Program-made: the position numbers and the translations under genes | Part shown: positions 45,716-55,435 of the stretch, in pieces | Position numbering within the stretch: the stretch's first letter is position 1 | Layout of the letters: each line of letters begins with the position of its first letter | The notes under the pieces: generated by a model | What the model was told of the DNA's origin: nothing | What the model saw: the letters and a program-made list of their open reading frames with translations, nothing else | The model's database searches: none | Assembly: GCA_965215765.1 (NCBI GenBank) | Contig: OZ244118.1 | Location: 682,001 to 746,000 of the forward strand | Reading direction: 5' to 3' | DNA length: 64,000 bases | DNA from: G965212025 sp965215765 | GTDB lineage: Bacteria > Pseudomonadota > Gammaproteobacteria > Poriferisulfidales > Oxydemutatoraceae

Positions 45716-46531
45716 ATGTCTGAGTATGTGGATATTTGTTTCAACTTTGGGCATGACTCTTTTCGTCGTGACCGGGAATTGGTGCTTGAAAGGGCGCGTC
45801 AGGCCGGTGTGCGGAGAATGGTAATGAGTGGGTTGTCCATTGCCGACAGTGAAAAATCATTGAGCCTGGCTGAACAGTATTCCACCAGTGGCTGTGAGCT
45901 CTTTTCTGCTGTCGGCGTACATCCTCATGCTGCGCAGGGCTGGTGTGAGCAGGATCGGGAAAAGCTGCTTGATTTGAGCAAGCACCCGGCGGCGCTGGCT
46001 ATTGGCGAAACCGGTCTGGATTACTTCCGGAACTTTTCTCCGCGAAGTGAGCAACTCAAAGCATTGTCGGCACAAATTCGTATTGCGCAGGATGTCAACA
46101 TGCCTTTGTTTTTTCATCAAAGGGACGCACACGATGATTTTATGGCAGTGCTCAAAACGCATGGACGGTTGCCTAAAGCCGTGGTGCATTGCTTCAGCTC
46201 TGATCGCAGAGCCTTGAAGGCATACCTGGAGCTGGATTTTTATATTGGTATCACTGGCTGGATTTGCGACGACCGTCGCGGGCTTCATTTACACGAACTT
46301 GTCAAAATCATTCCAGCCAATCGTTTGATGATAGAGACAGATGCCCCGTTTCTGGTGCCGAGAGACCTCAATTTAAGACACCGCGGATCACGCAATGAAC
46401 CTGCCTATTTGCCGCATATTGCCCAACGTATCGCTGATTGCCTGGAGATGCCCGTGGCTCAGCTTGCTGCGCGGAGCTGCGAAAATGCGCAGGCGTTTTT
46501 TAATTTTCCGGCAGCCAGGTCTTCTTTGTGA
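45716..46531 (+). CDS. tatD: TatD-family metal-dependent hydrolase / DNase
   Basis: A 271-residue TIM-barrel amidohydrolase-fold nuclease. VDICFNFGHDSFRRDR at the start corresponds to the DIGVNLT version typical of TatD itself rather than the DTHCH form of YcfH. Metal/active-site segments: AIGETGLDYFRN, LFFHQRDAHDDF, VVHCFSSD, LMIETDAPFLVPRDL. Length is close to the usual 260. Ribosome binding site AAGGAG precedes the ATG. It is the only complete copy after four truncated ones. Confidence 0.92.
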   Translation: MSEYVDICFNFGHDSFRRDRELVLERARQAGVRRMVMSGLSIADSEKSLSLAEQYSTSGCELFSAVGVHPHAAQGWCEQDREKLLDLSKHPAALAIGETGLDYFRNFSPRSEQLKALSAQIRIAQDVNMPLFFHQRDAHDDFMAVLKTHGRLPKAVVHCFSSDRRALKAYLELDFYIGITGWICDDRRGLHLHELVKIIPANRLMIETDAPFLVPRDLNLRHRGSRNEPAYLPHIAQRIADCLEMPVAQLAARSCENAQAFFNFPAARSSL

Positions 46532-48845
46532 GCAAACCGGGCGTTTCATTTGTATTGCTTGGGTGGGGTGGGCGTTGGTAGTGTGGGTGGGCTGTTGAAG
46601 TCCCATAAAGAGAGGGAGGAGTGCAGGAAGTCTTGGAACGACTTTGCTGCAGATACCAAAACGGGGGCAGATGCCCCCGTCTCAGTTACCTTGTTAAGGT
46701 TAGGTTAAGCGCGCTTAGCTGGTTGCTTTAGACGCTTCCGTATCGAACTGCGGACCAAGGTCTTCCTCTTGCAAGGCCTTCACGAAACCACACATCATCA
46801 TTGGGACGATTACGTAGAAGGGAAGGGCGCGTGGCGATGGCTGCATATTGCCCAACGTATCGCTGATTGCCTGGAGATGCCCGTGGCTCAGCTTGCTGTG
46901 CGGAGTTGCGAAAATGCGCAGGCGTTTTTCAATTTCCCGGTAGCCAGACCTTCTTTGTGAGCAAACCAGGCGTTTCATTTGTATCGCTTGGGGGGAGGGG
47001 CGTTGGTGGGTTAGGGAGAAGTGTAGGAGTCTTGGAACGACTGTGCTGCAGATACCAAAACGGGGGTAGATGCCCCCGTCTCAGTTACCTTGTTAAGGTT
47101 ATGTGCGCTTAGCCGGTTGCTTTAGACGCTTCCGCATCGTACTTGCGGACCAAGGTCTTCCTCTTGCAAGGCCTTCACGAAACCCCACATCATCATCAGG
47201 ATGATTACGGAGAAGGGGAGGGCGTGTGGCGCGCCGGCTGCATATTGCCCAACGTATCGCTGATTGCCTGGAGATGCCCGTGGCTCAGCTTGCTGTACGG
47301 AGTTGCGAAAATGCGCAGGCGTTTTTCAATTTCCCGGTAGCCAGACCTTCTTTGTGAGCAAACCAGGCGTTTCATTTGTATTGCTTGGGTGGGTGTGGCG
47401 TTGGTGGTGTGGGTGGTGTGGGTGGGCTCTTGAAGCCCCATTAAAGAAAGGGAGGAGTGCAGGATGTCTTGGAACGACTTTGCTGCAGATACCAAAACGG
47501 AGGCAGATGCCCCCGTCTCAGTTACCTTGTTAAGGTTATGTGCGCTTGGCCGGTTGCTTTAGACGCTTCCGTATTGAACTGCGGACCAAGGTCTTCCTCT
47601 TTCAAGGCCTTCACGAAACCCCACATCATCATCAGGATGATTACGGAGAAGGGAAGGGCAGCGGTGCCGGCTGCAGTTTGCCCAACGTATCGCTGATTGT
47701 CTGGAGATGCCTGTGGATCAGCTTGCTGTGCGGAGCTGTGAAAATGCGCAGGTGTTTTTTAATTTTCCGGCAGCCACACCTTCTTTGTGAGCAAACCATG
47801 CGTTTCGTTTGTATCGCTTGGGTGGTGTGGTGTGTGTGGGCGTTGGTGGGCTCTTGAAGTCCCATAAAGAGAGGGAGGAGTGCAGGAAGTCTTGGAACGA
47901 CTTTGCTGCAGATACCAAAACGGGGGCAAGATGCCCCCGTCTCAGTTACCTTGTTAAGGTTAGGTTAAGCGCGCTTAGCTGGTTGCTTTAGACGCTGCCG
48001 TGTCAAACTGCGGACCAAGGTCTTCCTCTTGCAAGGCCTTCACGAAACCCCACATCATCAGGACGATTACGGAGAAGGGAAGGGCGTGTGGCGGGGCTGC
48101 ATATTGCCCAACGTATCGCTGATTGCCTGGGGATGCCCGTGGCTCAGCTTGCTGCGCGGAGTTGTGAAAATGCGCAGGCGTTTTTTAATTTTCCGGCAGC
48201 CACACCTTCTTTGTGAGCAAACCAGGCGTTTCATTTGTATTGCTTGGGTGGGGTGGGCGTTGGTGGTGTGTGTGGGCGTTGGCGGGCTCTTGAAGTCCCA
48301 TAAAGAGAGGGAGGAGTGCAGGATGTCTTGGAACGACTTTGCTGCAGACACCAAAACGGGGGCAGACCCCCCGTCTCAGTTACCTTGTTAAGGTTAGGTT
48401 ATGTGCGCTTAGCCGGTTGCTTTAGATGCTTCCGTATCGAACTGTGACCAAGGTCTTCCTCTTGCAAGGCCTTCACGAAACCCCACATCATCATCAGGAT
48501 GATTACGGAGAAGTGAGGGCGCGTGGTGACCGGCCGCATATTGCCCAACGTATCGCTGATTGCCTGGAGATACCCGTGGCTCAGCTTGCTGCGCGGAGTT
48601 GCGAAAATGCGCAGGCGTTTTTTAATTTTCCGGTAGCCAGACCTTCTTTGTGAGCAAGCCAGGCATTTCGTTTGTATCGCTTGGGTGGGGTGGGCGTTGG
48701 TGGCGTTGGTGGCGTTGGTGGGTTCTTGAAGTCCCATAAAGAGAGGGAGGAGTGCAGGATGTCTTGGAACGACTTTGCTGCAGATACCAAAACGGGGGCA
48801 GATGCCCCCGTCTCAGTTACCTTGTTAAGGTTAGGTTAAGCGCGC
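46532..48845. repeat. Five extra ~400-435-bp copies of the convergent tatD/BCCT-transporter 3' junction
   Basis: Each unit carries the last ~38 codons of tatD (from HIAQRIADCLEMPVAQL; stops at 46960, 47357, 47790, 48216, 48653), a G/T-rich linker with variable GTTGGTGG repeats and CCCATAAAGAGAGGGAGGAG. A terminator-like hairpin and the antisense last ~25 codons of the transporter (ALQEEDLGPQFDTEASKATG) complete it. The genuine 3' ends are tatD at 46531 and the transporter at 48846. Copies differ by substitutions and linker length. No start signals within the units. Confidence 0.93.
48792..48811 (-). terminator. Rho-independent terminator of the BCCT transporter gene
   Basis: Perfect inverted repeat ACGGGGGCA-GAT-GCCCCCGT; on the minus strand it is followed by TTTTGG. 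Copies, some with mismatches, occur at about 46663, 47065, 47498, 47920 and 48354 in the upstream repeat units, so a read-through transcript from tatD would meet several hairpins. Confidence 0.8.
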
Positions 48846-50495
48846 TTAGCCGGTTGCTTTAGACGCTTCCGTATCGAACTGCGGACCAAGGTCTTCCTCT
48901 TGCAAGGCCTTCACGAAACCCCACATCATCATCAGGATGATTACGGAGAAGGGAAGGGCAGTGGCAATGGCTGCAGTTTGCAGCGCTCCTAAACCACCAG
49001 CCAGAATCAGCACGGCTGCAACCGCTGCCTCAGTCATACCCCAAAACACCCGGTGTTTGATGGGGGGCTGTTCGTCTCCGTCAGACAGGATGGTGGTAAT
49101 CACCAGTGTCCCGGAGTCGGATGATGTCACAAAGAAGGTGGCAATCAACACAGTCGCAATAACTGTGAAAATCGAGCCTACTATTCCGGCATCCATCAGA
49201 CCGAATGTGGTGTACAGCGCTTGTGTCACATCTGCTTTAACAGCGGCAACAATTCCTGCCTGACCGACAGCAGCAACAACTTCACCTGCCTCATTCGTGA
49301 CGGTATGGAACAACTCTATCCACAGTGCGGTTCCACCAAAGGCAGTCAACCAAATCATTCCTAAAATGGTTGGTATCAGCAACACACCAACGATGAACTC
49401 ACGGATTGTCCGACCTTTCGATATGCGGGCAATGAACATGCTGACAAAAGGGGCCCATGAAATCCACCAGGCCCAGTAGAAAGCGGTCCACCAACCCTGC
49501 CAGTCTCCACCTTCCGTTGAGTCGTTCCACAGGCTTAACGGAATGACGTTGGCCAAGTAGTCGCCAACGCTTTCCAGGAAAAATCCGAGCAGGAACAATG
49601 TTGGTCCAAAAATAATCATGAAGGCAATGACAGACAGTGCCATCCACATGTTCAACTCGCTGAGAATACGAATTCCTTTGTCAACCCCGGAAACCACCGA
49701 CCATATAGCGATCAACGAAATGACCAATATGAGCACCATGATTGATATTGTGGCAGGACCGGTAACCTCACCGTCCGCGCCTCTGTCAACAAAGAACTCA
49801 ATACCGGTTATCTCAAATATGCCAGTTGCCAGCTGCTGAACCCCAAATCCCAAGGAAGTCGCAACTCCGAAGACTGTGGCAAACACTGCGAGAATGTTGA
49901 CTGCATTTCCTATGGGACCTCTCACTCTGTCACCAATGATGGGATAGAGGGCGGAGGAAATGGTAAGTGGGAGGTTTTTGCGATACGCGAAATAGCAAAG
50001 ACATAAAGCCACAATTACGTAAATTGCCCATGGGTGGAGACCCCAGTGGAAAAATGTAATTCGCATGGCTGTCGTGGCGGCCTCGCTAGTCAGCCCCTCA
50101 GTGACGAAGGGATTGCTGTCAAAGTGGTAGATGGGTTCGGCAATACTCCAGAATACGAGCCCGATGCCCATGCCAGCACCAAAAAGCATTGATAGCCAAG
50201 AAAAGTTGCTGAACGCTGGCCGGTCTGTGTCCGCCCCTAATCGGACATTTCCGTAGCGACTCATCGCCAGCCAAAACGTAAAGAACAGGAAAAAGGCGAC
50301 TACCGCAATGTAGTACCACTTCAAAGTAGCCTTTATCCAGTTCGACAGGTCATTAAAGACCACGTTTGCAGTTTCTACATACATAAAAGTCCAGGCCACG
50401 AAGACAACCACCAATGATGCTGCGATCATGGTGGATGCCTTGTTCATGTCCTTGAACAAGCCTGAAGTAGCCCTGTTTGGTTCGATTATTGCCAT
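48846..50495 (-). CDS. BCCT-family betaine/choline/carnitine transporter
   Basis: A 549-residue inner-membrane transporter with about 12 helices, for uptake of glycine betaine or a related quaternary amine. Family motifs: GAGMGIGLVFWSIAEPIYHF, FFHWGLHPWAIY, FYWAWWISWAPFVSMFIARI followed by SKGRTIREF, and FFVTSSDSGTLV. Substrate cannot be read from sequence. A porin-like gene lies 73 bp upstream on the same strand, so outer- and inner-membrane steps may be coordinated. Confidence 0.92.
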   Translation of the reverse strand: MAIIEPNRATSGLFKDMNKASTMIAASLVVVFVAWTFMYVETANVVFNDLSNWIKATLKWYYIAVVAFFLFFTFWLAMSRYGNVRLGADTDRPAFSNFSWLSMLFGAGMGIGLVFWSIAEPIYHFDSNPFVTEGLTSEAATTAMRITFFHWGLHPWAIYVIVALCLCYFAYRKNLPLTISSALYPIIGDRVRGPIGNAVNILAVFATVFGVATSLGFGVQQLATGIFEITGIEFFVDRGADGEVTGPATISIMVLILVISLIAIWSVVSGVDKGIRILSELNMWMALSVIAFMIIFGPTLFLLGFFLESVGDYLANVIPLSLWNDSTEGGDWQGWWTAFYWAWWISWAPFVSMFIARISKGRTIREFIVGVLLIPTILGMIWLTAFGGTALWIELFHTVTNEAGEVVAAVGQAGIVAAVKADVTQALYTTFGLMDAGIVGSIFTVIATVLIATFFVTSSDSGTLVITTILSDGDEQPPIKHRVFWGMTEAAVAAVLILAGGLGALQTAAIATALPFSVIILMMMWGFVKALQEEDLGPQFDTEASKATG

Positions 50496-50568
50496 GGCAA
50501 ATATCTCCTGTTCATGGTTCTGCCCTTAAGGATCTGGGCAGAACCGTAATAGTTAAAGATGAAAACGA

Positions 50569-52017
50569 TCAGAATGATTGTTGTATCCAAATATAAGCAG
50601 AGTTGAAATCCTCATCGCTACCAAGCTCAGATCGCCCAGCGGGACCAAGGTCACCATGAGCAAAAACTCCGGCAACATAAAAGCCAGAGTCATTCCAGTA
50701 TTCGAGAAGCAAATTCACTTCGTTATCAAAGGTGTCCCCATTCGCATATGCAAGAGTAGTAGTACCTTCTACATACGGAGCCCTGTCTCGCTCGTTGTGG
50801 AACCCGAGCAACTTGACGCTGGACAACCAAGAGACTGGTGGAGTGACAACCAGCTTGACCATTTGTGTTCTCTGATTCGAATTGTTGTGCCACCATTCAC
50901 CGGCAAACTCTCCTTGGAACCAAGTACCCCAGCCCCTGAGAAGTGTGTAAAACAATGCATCATGTCCCTCAACATCAGAAGTAGTTGGATCGTCTCCGCT
51001 AGCACGAAAATATCGATACCCCACTTGCGGACTCCAAGGTAACCCCTGAATGTTGTGCTCTATTTCTGCATAGTAGGTGTAGCCGTCACTGTAACTTTGT
51101 CCGGCGTTATTCTCACCACCATCCAAAATGACTTCCCCGTAGAAGTTCGTGTTCGGCAAAGCCGCGAATGTCAAACCCTCAAGGCGTAAGTCGTAGTAAC
51201 GTCTGCCATCTCTATTGGCGCCTGATACTGGAGCAGCAGTAACAGCTATGTACATGAGCCCCAGCGTACCAGCCGACAGAAAACCTAATCCTTCTTCTGG
51301 AACCGCATACTCCAAGTTCACCCCCCATACTTGGGAGCCTTTCCCTTTGAAGACATCATCACCTGCCTCCAACCAGAAAATGTCAGCGCGGACATCTTCA
51401 ACCCCTGGAACCTGGTTAACGCGAAGTATGGCTGAATCGCGAAAAGCCTTGTGTATGCCGAGGAAAAATTCGCCTGAGTCCCGACCACAACCACCACTAC
51501 TACCACAGTCCAGAGAGCCATCACCGATCAGGAGTGCGTCTCCAACGCTAAAGTCTTGCGCACCAAAGGAAACATCCACCCAGTCATTGCGATAACCTAA
51601 ACTTGCCCATTCGTTAGTGAGCTTGTGATCACCACGTTGTGTCCAGCCATACGGGGCGGGGTCATCGTTAAAATTCCACGTCGCTGCCCCGACATATGAC
51701 CATTTGCCATAAATAGTGCCGCCGCCATCCAGGTCGTAAGTCAAGTCAAGTTCTGGCTCAAGAGCCACCTCACCTTCGTTGGTTTGGTTATCGGCGGCTT
51801 TGTATTCGGTGCCAGCACCAGATGCGGTTATGGCAAAACCATACAGCACCGCACTGACTTTCGCTGTGAAGTTTCCTGCGGAGTACAACTCATATTCGGA
51901 GTAGGCGGCAGGTGAGAATGCCAAGGCAGTAAGAGCTACGGATAGCGTAGCCCACACTCGCGAGGATCGGAAAAAGCTGTCCTTACGGCAAGCTCTAAAA
52001 GCAGAAATTTCTAACAT
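50569..52017 (-). CDS. Outer-membrane beta-barrel porin-like protein
   Basis: 482 residues with a signal peptide (hydrophobic VALTALAFSPAAYS, cleavage near residue 40) and a C-terminal phenylalanine (AYIWIQQSF), as needed for barrel insertion. The body alternates hydrophobic and polar residues with many aromatic girdle residues (YGKWSYVGAATWNF, YYDLRLEGLTF). No cytoplasmic domain. A two-cysteine loop (DCGSSGGCGRD) is present. Ribosome binding site GGAGAC precedes the start. The link to the BCCT gene suggests a channel for osmolytes or amines; the specific family is not recognised. Confidence 0.72.
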   Translation of the reverse strand: MLEISAFRACRKDSFFRSSRVWATLSVALTALAFSPAAYSEYELYSAGNFTAKVSAVLYGFAITASGAGTEYKAADNQTNEGEVALEPELDLTYDLDGGGTIYGKWSYVGAATWNFNDDPAPYGWTQRGDHKLTNEWASLGYRNDWVDVSFGAQDFSVGDALLIGDGSLDCGSSGGCGRDSGEFFLGIHKAFRDSAILRVNQVPGVEDVRADIFWLEAGDDVFKGKGSQVWGVNLEYAVPEEGLGFLSAGTLGLMYIAVTAAPVSGANRDGRRYYDLRLEGLTFAALPNTNFYGEVILDGGENNAGQSYSDGYTYYAEIEHNIQGLPWSPQVGYRYFRASGDDPTTSDVEGHDALFYTLLRGWGTWFQGEFAGEWWHNNSNQRTQMVKLVVTPPVSWLSSVKLLGFHNERDRAPYVEGTTTLAYANGDTFDNEVNLLLEYWNDSGFYVAGVFAHGDLGPAGRSELGSDEDFNSAYIWIQQSF

Positions 52018-52166
52018 CTTAAGTTGTCTCCATTACGAATGACGGCGGATTCCCGGTCACCATTCAGACTTAAAATGGCGACTGCGTTTCAGCAAGTCCA
52101 AGTGCAGACCGTGTGTTCTGCAACTGGAAAGCTCTGGGAGCCAGAGCGAAACTTGCGTTGCGCGTC

Positions 52167-52195
52167 ATCCTAGACAAAGGAAATAGCAATTGCAA
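52167..52195 (-). promoter_or_regulatory. Candidate sigma-70 promoter of the porin-BCCT unit
   Basis: On the minus strand TTGCAA and TAGGAT are separated by 17 bp, 150 bp upstream of the porin start. Each box matches consensus at four of six bases. Plausible by position, not proven. Confidence 0.4.
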
Positions 52196-52685
52196 GTACT
52201 TTGCGGCGGTAAAGTTTCATCAGTTTTATAGAGTGGTTTTTGGCTTTCGGTGGTGCGACGAATGCTGCCCTTTGTAGCCGGTATTCAGGGTTTTACGCAT
52301 CCTGTGTTTGCTGCGTGTTTCCCCGGAGCCGTCCGGAGCCGGGTGTGTCTGTTTTTTTGTTGAAACCTGGTGTTTGTGTTGCATGGTGAGAAGGCCTCTT
52401 CATTGTGCGTTGACGGGCTACGGTATTGCCTTGTGTGCAAGCCCGGGTGCCAAGAGCCGTTTTGACTCGTTGGCATTGCCAAGGTTGAATGACCCGCGAA
52501 GAGATCGAAAGCTTTATTTTCCTGCGAGAGCGTTATCATGTCCGTTTGAGCGGACACCCATGTTCCCTGTTTTTCAACTGCCAACCTCGCCTGACATTAA
52601 TTGCAGGCAACTCAAAATTATTGATTCGATCTGATGTTTCTGATGGAAATACGAAAGGGAGCACAGTGCTTCTGATGTCGGCTGT
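52196..52685. other. Intergenic stretch without recognisable gene
   Basis: About 490 bp between the divergent porin promoter and trpF. I see no convincing gene, terminator or attenuator-like tryptophan peptide. Open frames present lack ribosome binding sites. truA, often the upstream neighbour of trpF, is absent. Confidence 0.6.
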
Positions 52686-53357
52686 GTGCGTGTGTTAGCT
52701 ACCGTGTCCTCTTCTCATTTCAGAACGCGTATAAAGATGTGTGGCATCCGTGATTCTGCGACTGTCCGGCAGGTGGTGCAACTGGGGGTGGATGCAATCG
52801 GTCTGAACTTTGTGGTTTCCAGTCCGCGTTGTATTTCGTTGGAGGACGCTGTGGAAATATTCCGGGTGCGCCCGGTTTTTCTCAGCGTGGTCGCCTTGTT
52901 CATGGATCAGGATGCCAGCTTTGTGCGCCGGGTGGTCACTGCATTGCGTCCCGATTACTTGCAATTTCATGGTTCCGAGAGCCCTGGTTACTGTGCCGGG
53001 TTTGGCGTGCCTTACATAAAGGCTGTGCCGATGGCGGATCCGGAGCGCGCCGGGATTTGTGCGCGCCAACATCATGAACAGGCCGCGGCATTGTTGTACG
53101 ATTCACATGCTCCGGGAACAGCAGGTGGTAGTGGGCTCTCGTTTGTCTGGCAAAAATTGCCGAGGTGGTCAAACTGCCCTGTCATATTGGCAGGAGGGCT
53201 GACGGCCGCAAACGTTCAAGAAGCCATTTCGGTCACCCGGCCTTACGGAGTAGATGTGTCCAGTGGCATTGAAAGAATAAAAGGAACCAAGGATTTATCG
53301 CTGATGAAAGATTTTGTGGAATGCGTACGACGTGCTGACCGTGAGGTGTTGCGTTGA
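52686..53357 (+). CDS. trpF: Phosphoribosylanthranilate isomerase
   Basis: A 223-residue monofunctional TrpF, third step of tryptophan synthesis from anthranilate. RIKMCGIRDSATVRQ (catalytic cysteine), DAIGLNFVVSSPRCIS, YLQFHGSESP, LYDSHAPGTAGGSGLSF, VILAGGLTAANV and GVDVSSGIE (with the conserved aspartate) are present. GTG start. trpB begins two bases after its stop. Confidence 0.93.
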   Translation: MRVLATVSSSHFRTRIKMCGIRDSATVRQVVQLGVDAIGLNFVVSSPRCISLEDAVEIFRVRPVFLSVVALFMDQDASFVRRVVTALRPDYLQFHGSESPGYCAGFGVPYIKAVPMADPERAGICARQHHEQAAALLYDSHAPGTAGGSGLSFVWQKLPRWSNCPVILAGGLTAANVQEAISVTRPYGVDVSSGIERIKGTKDLSLMKDFVECVRRADREVLR

Positions 53358-53358
53358 T

Positions 53359-54567
53359 ATGACCCAGGTGTGTCGCTTTAGTGGGCAGGACTTGCCCGAT
53401 AGCCAGGGGCATTTTGGTTCTTATGGTGGGTGCTTTGTGGCAGAAACCCTGATTCATCCCCTGCAGGAACTGGAAAAGGCATGGCGGGTCAGTCAGAAAG
53501 ACCCGGTTTTTCAAAAGGAGCTTGACGGGCTCCTGGCAAACTATGTTGGCCGACCCAGTCCTCTGTATTTTGCGAAAAACCTGAGTGCCGAGCTTGGGGG
53601 TGCTGCGGTGTATCTGAAACGCGAGGACTTGAATCACACCGGTGCGCACAAAATCAACAGTGCTTTGGGTCAGGCTTTGCTCGCCAGGCGCATGGGGAAA
53701 ACGCGCGTCATTGCGGAGACCGGTGCTGGTCAACACGGTGTGGCGACCGCGACTGCGGCAACTTTGTTCGGGTTGAAATGCACGGTTTTTATGGGTGAAG
53801 AAGACATGGTCAGGCAAAAGCCCAATGTGTACCGTATGCGGCTTTTGGGGGCGGAAGTGGTGGGTGTTGCCGCTGGCTCGCGCACTCTGAAAGATGCCAT
53901 GAACGAAGCGATGCGTGAGTGGGTTGGTTGCGTCGAGGATACTTTTTACATCATCGGAACCGTTGCCGGCCCCCATCCTTACCCGGCCATTGTTCGTGAT
54001 TTTCAGGCGGTAATCGGGCGCGAAACTGCTTCACAACTGTACGCGATCACCGGGCAGGATCCTGACGCTCTGGTTGCCTGCATTGGTGGAGGTTCCAACG
54101 CCCTCGGTCTTTTCGCGCCTTTTATTTCGAAGACAGAGGTCAGGCTGTATGGCGTAGAAGCAGCGGGCAAAGGCATTTCCAGTGGCCTCCACGCTGCGTC
54201 GCTGACTGCGGGGAAACCTGGGGTATTGCACGGCAATCGTACCTATCTTCTGGCCGACGATAACGGGCAGATTTTGCCTACGCATTCCATCTCGGCTGGC
54301 CTGGATTATCCGGGTGTCGGTCCCGAACACGCTTGGCTTAAAGATACTGGCAGGGCGGAGTACGTGACTGCTACCGATGCTGAGGCTTGGCAAAGCTTCC
54401 AGCGACTGTGCCGGTGCGAGGGAATTATCCCGGCACTCGAAAGTAGCCATGCGCTGGCTTATGTGGAAAAAATCGCACCGCGCTTCACCGCGCAGCAGAA
54501 TATTGTCGTTAACCTCTCCGGGCGTGGTGACAAGGATTTGGAAACCGTTGCAAAACTTGGCAACTGA
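53359..54567 (+). CDS. trpB: Tryptophan synthase beta chain
   Basis: 402 residues; PLP enzyme joining indole and serine. PLP lysine in NHTGAHKINSALGQALL, then ETGAGQHGVATATAATLFG, and phosphate-binding CIGGGSNALGLF. Start at ATG 53359 (MTQVCRFSGQ), immediately after the trpF stop; an open frame upstream overlaps trpF and is not the start. Confidence 0.95.
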   Translation: MTQVCRFSGQDLPDSQGHFGSYGGCFVAETLIHPLQELEKAWRVSQKDPVFQKELDGLLANYVGRPSPLYFAKNLSAELGGAAVYLKREDLNHTGAHKINSALGQALLARRMGKTRVIAETGAGQHGVATATAATLFGLKCTVFMGEEDMVRQKPNVYRMRLLGAEVVGVAAGSRTLKDAMNEAMREWVGCVEDTFYIIGTVAGPHPYPAIVRDFQAVIGRETASQLYAITGQDPDALVACIGGGSNALGLFAPFISKTEVRLYGVEAAGKGISSGLHAASLTAGKPGVLHGNRTYLLADDNGQILPTHSISAGLDYPGVGPEHAWLKDTGRAEYVTATDAEAWQSFQRLCRCEGIIPALESSHALAYVEKIAPRFTAQQNIVVNLSGRGDKDLETVAKLGN

Positions 54568-55402
54568 AAGCCATTCCGGGCGCATCAAGGACTGCTTTGA
54601 CATCTGTCGAAGCAGTCGGCGCACAGCTTTGGTGGCGTACATCGTGGCAGGGGATCCGTCTCCTGAACGCGTGGTGCCACTGATGAAAACATTGGTGGCA
54701 AGCGGCGTCGACATCATTGAATTAGGCGTACCTTTTTCTGACCCGATGGCGGATGGGCCAGCAATTCAGAGGGCGTGCGAAAGGGCACTTTCTCATCAGA
54801 CGAGCTATGCCCAGGTTGTCGGGTTTGTGGCGGAATTCCGCAAATCCAATACCCGGACTCCGGTGGTGCTGATGGGCTATCTCAACCCCCTTGAAGCAAT
54901 TGGATACGCATCTGCGGTGGGTCTGGCAAAAAAAGCCGGAGCGGATGGTTTCTTGATCGTCGACATGCCTCCCGAAGAAGGGTCATCCTTGGAGAAGGAA
55001 GTGTTGCGCAACCACCTTGATCTGATTTTTTTGCTTGCGCCGACGACTCCGGAAGCGCGAATTCGCACAATCTGCAAAGCTGCGCGCGGTTTTATTTATT
55101 ATGTGTCTCTCAGAGGAGTCACTGGTGCTGGCAATTTGAGTTGTTCTGAAGTGGTGCAGCGACTTGCTGAAATCAAGTGCCACACCGACTTGCCCGTTGG
55201 AGTTGGATTTGGCATCAAGGACGCGGCTGTGGCCGCTGAAATTGCGGAGCACTGTGATGCGATTGTCGTGGGCAGTGCCATTGTTCGGTGCATTGAGCGC
55301 TACCGTGATGATTGGTCACAATGCGAGGCAGCGATCAGTACACTGCTGCGATCCATGCGTCAGGCTATGGATACAGCCACTGGAGCAGCCGGAACCGCTT
55401 GA
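54557..55402 (+). CDS. trpA: Tryptophan synthase alpha chain
   Basis: 281 residues, releases indole from indole-3-glycerol phosphate. Catalytic residues lie in DIIELGVPFSDPMADGPAIQ (Glu, Asp), with VLMGYLNPLEAIG, FIYYVSLRGVTGAG and VGVGFGIKDA. The start is uncertain: no ATG or GTG lies between the trpB 3' end and the family's first conserved residues (GRIKDCF). TTG at 54557, overlapping trpB by 11 bp, is the best candidate; TTG 54548 is another. Coupling to trpB translation would explain the weak start. Confidence 0.9.
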   Translation: MATESHSGRIKDCFDICRSSRRTALVAYIVAGDPSPERVVPLMKTLVASGVDIIELGVPFSDPMADGPAIQRACERALSHQTSYAQVVGFVAEFRKSNTRTPVVLMGYLNPLEAIGYASAVGLAKKAGADGFLIVDMPPEEGSSLEKEVLRNHLDLIFLLAPTTPEARIRTICKAARGFIYYVSLRGVTGAGNLSCSEVVQRLAEIKCHTDLPVGVGFGIKDAAVAAEIAEHCDAIVVGSAIVRCIERYRDDWSQCEAAISTLLRSMRQAMDTATGAAGTA

Positions 55403-55435
55403 GTCAGTGCCCTTTGAGAACAAGACAGGATCGTT

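Noticed and set aside
46715..48790. Minus-strand frames of 70-110 codons in the tatD/BCCT repeats
   Set aside because: They read antisense tatD into the BCCT C-terminus by geometry of the repeat; no start signals.
52308..52634. 108-codon open frame upstream of trpF
   Set aside because: Cysteine- and arginine-rich, no ribosome binding site, overlapped by another frame of equal quality.
53233..53976. 247-codon open frame antisense to trpF/trpB
   Set aside because: Lies opposite conserved trp coding sequence and has no start signals.
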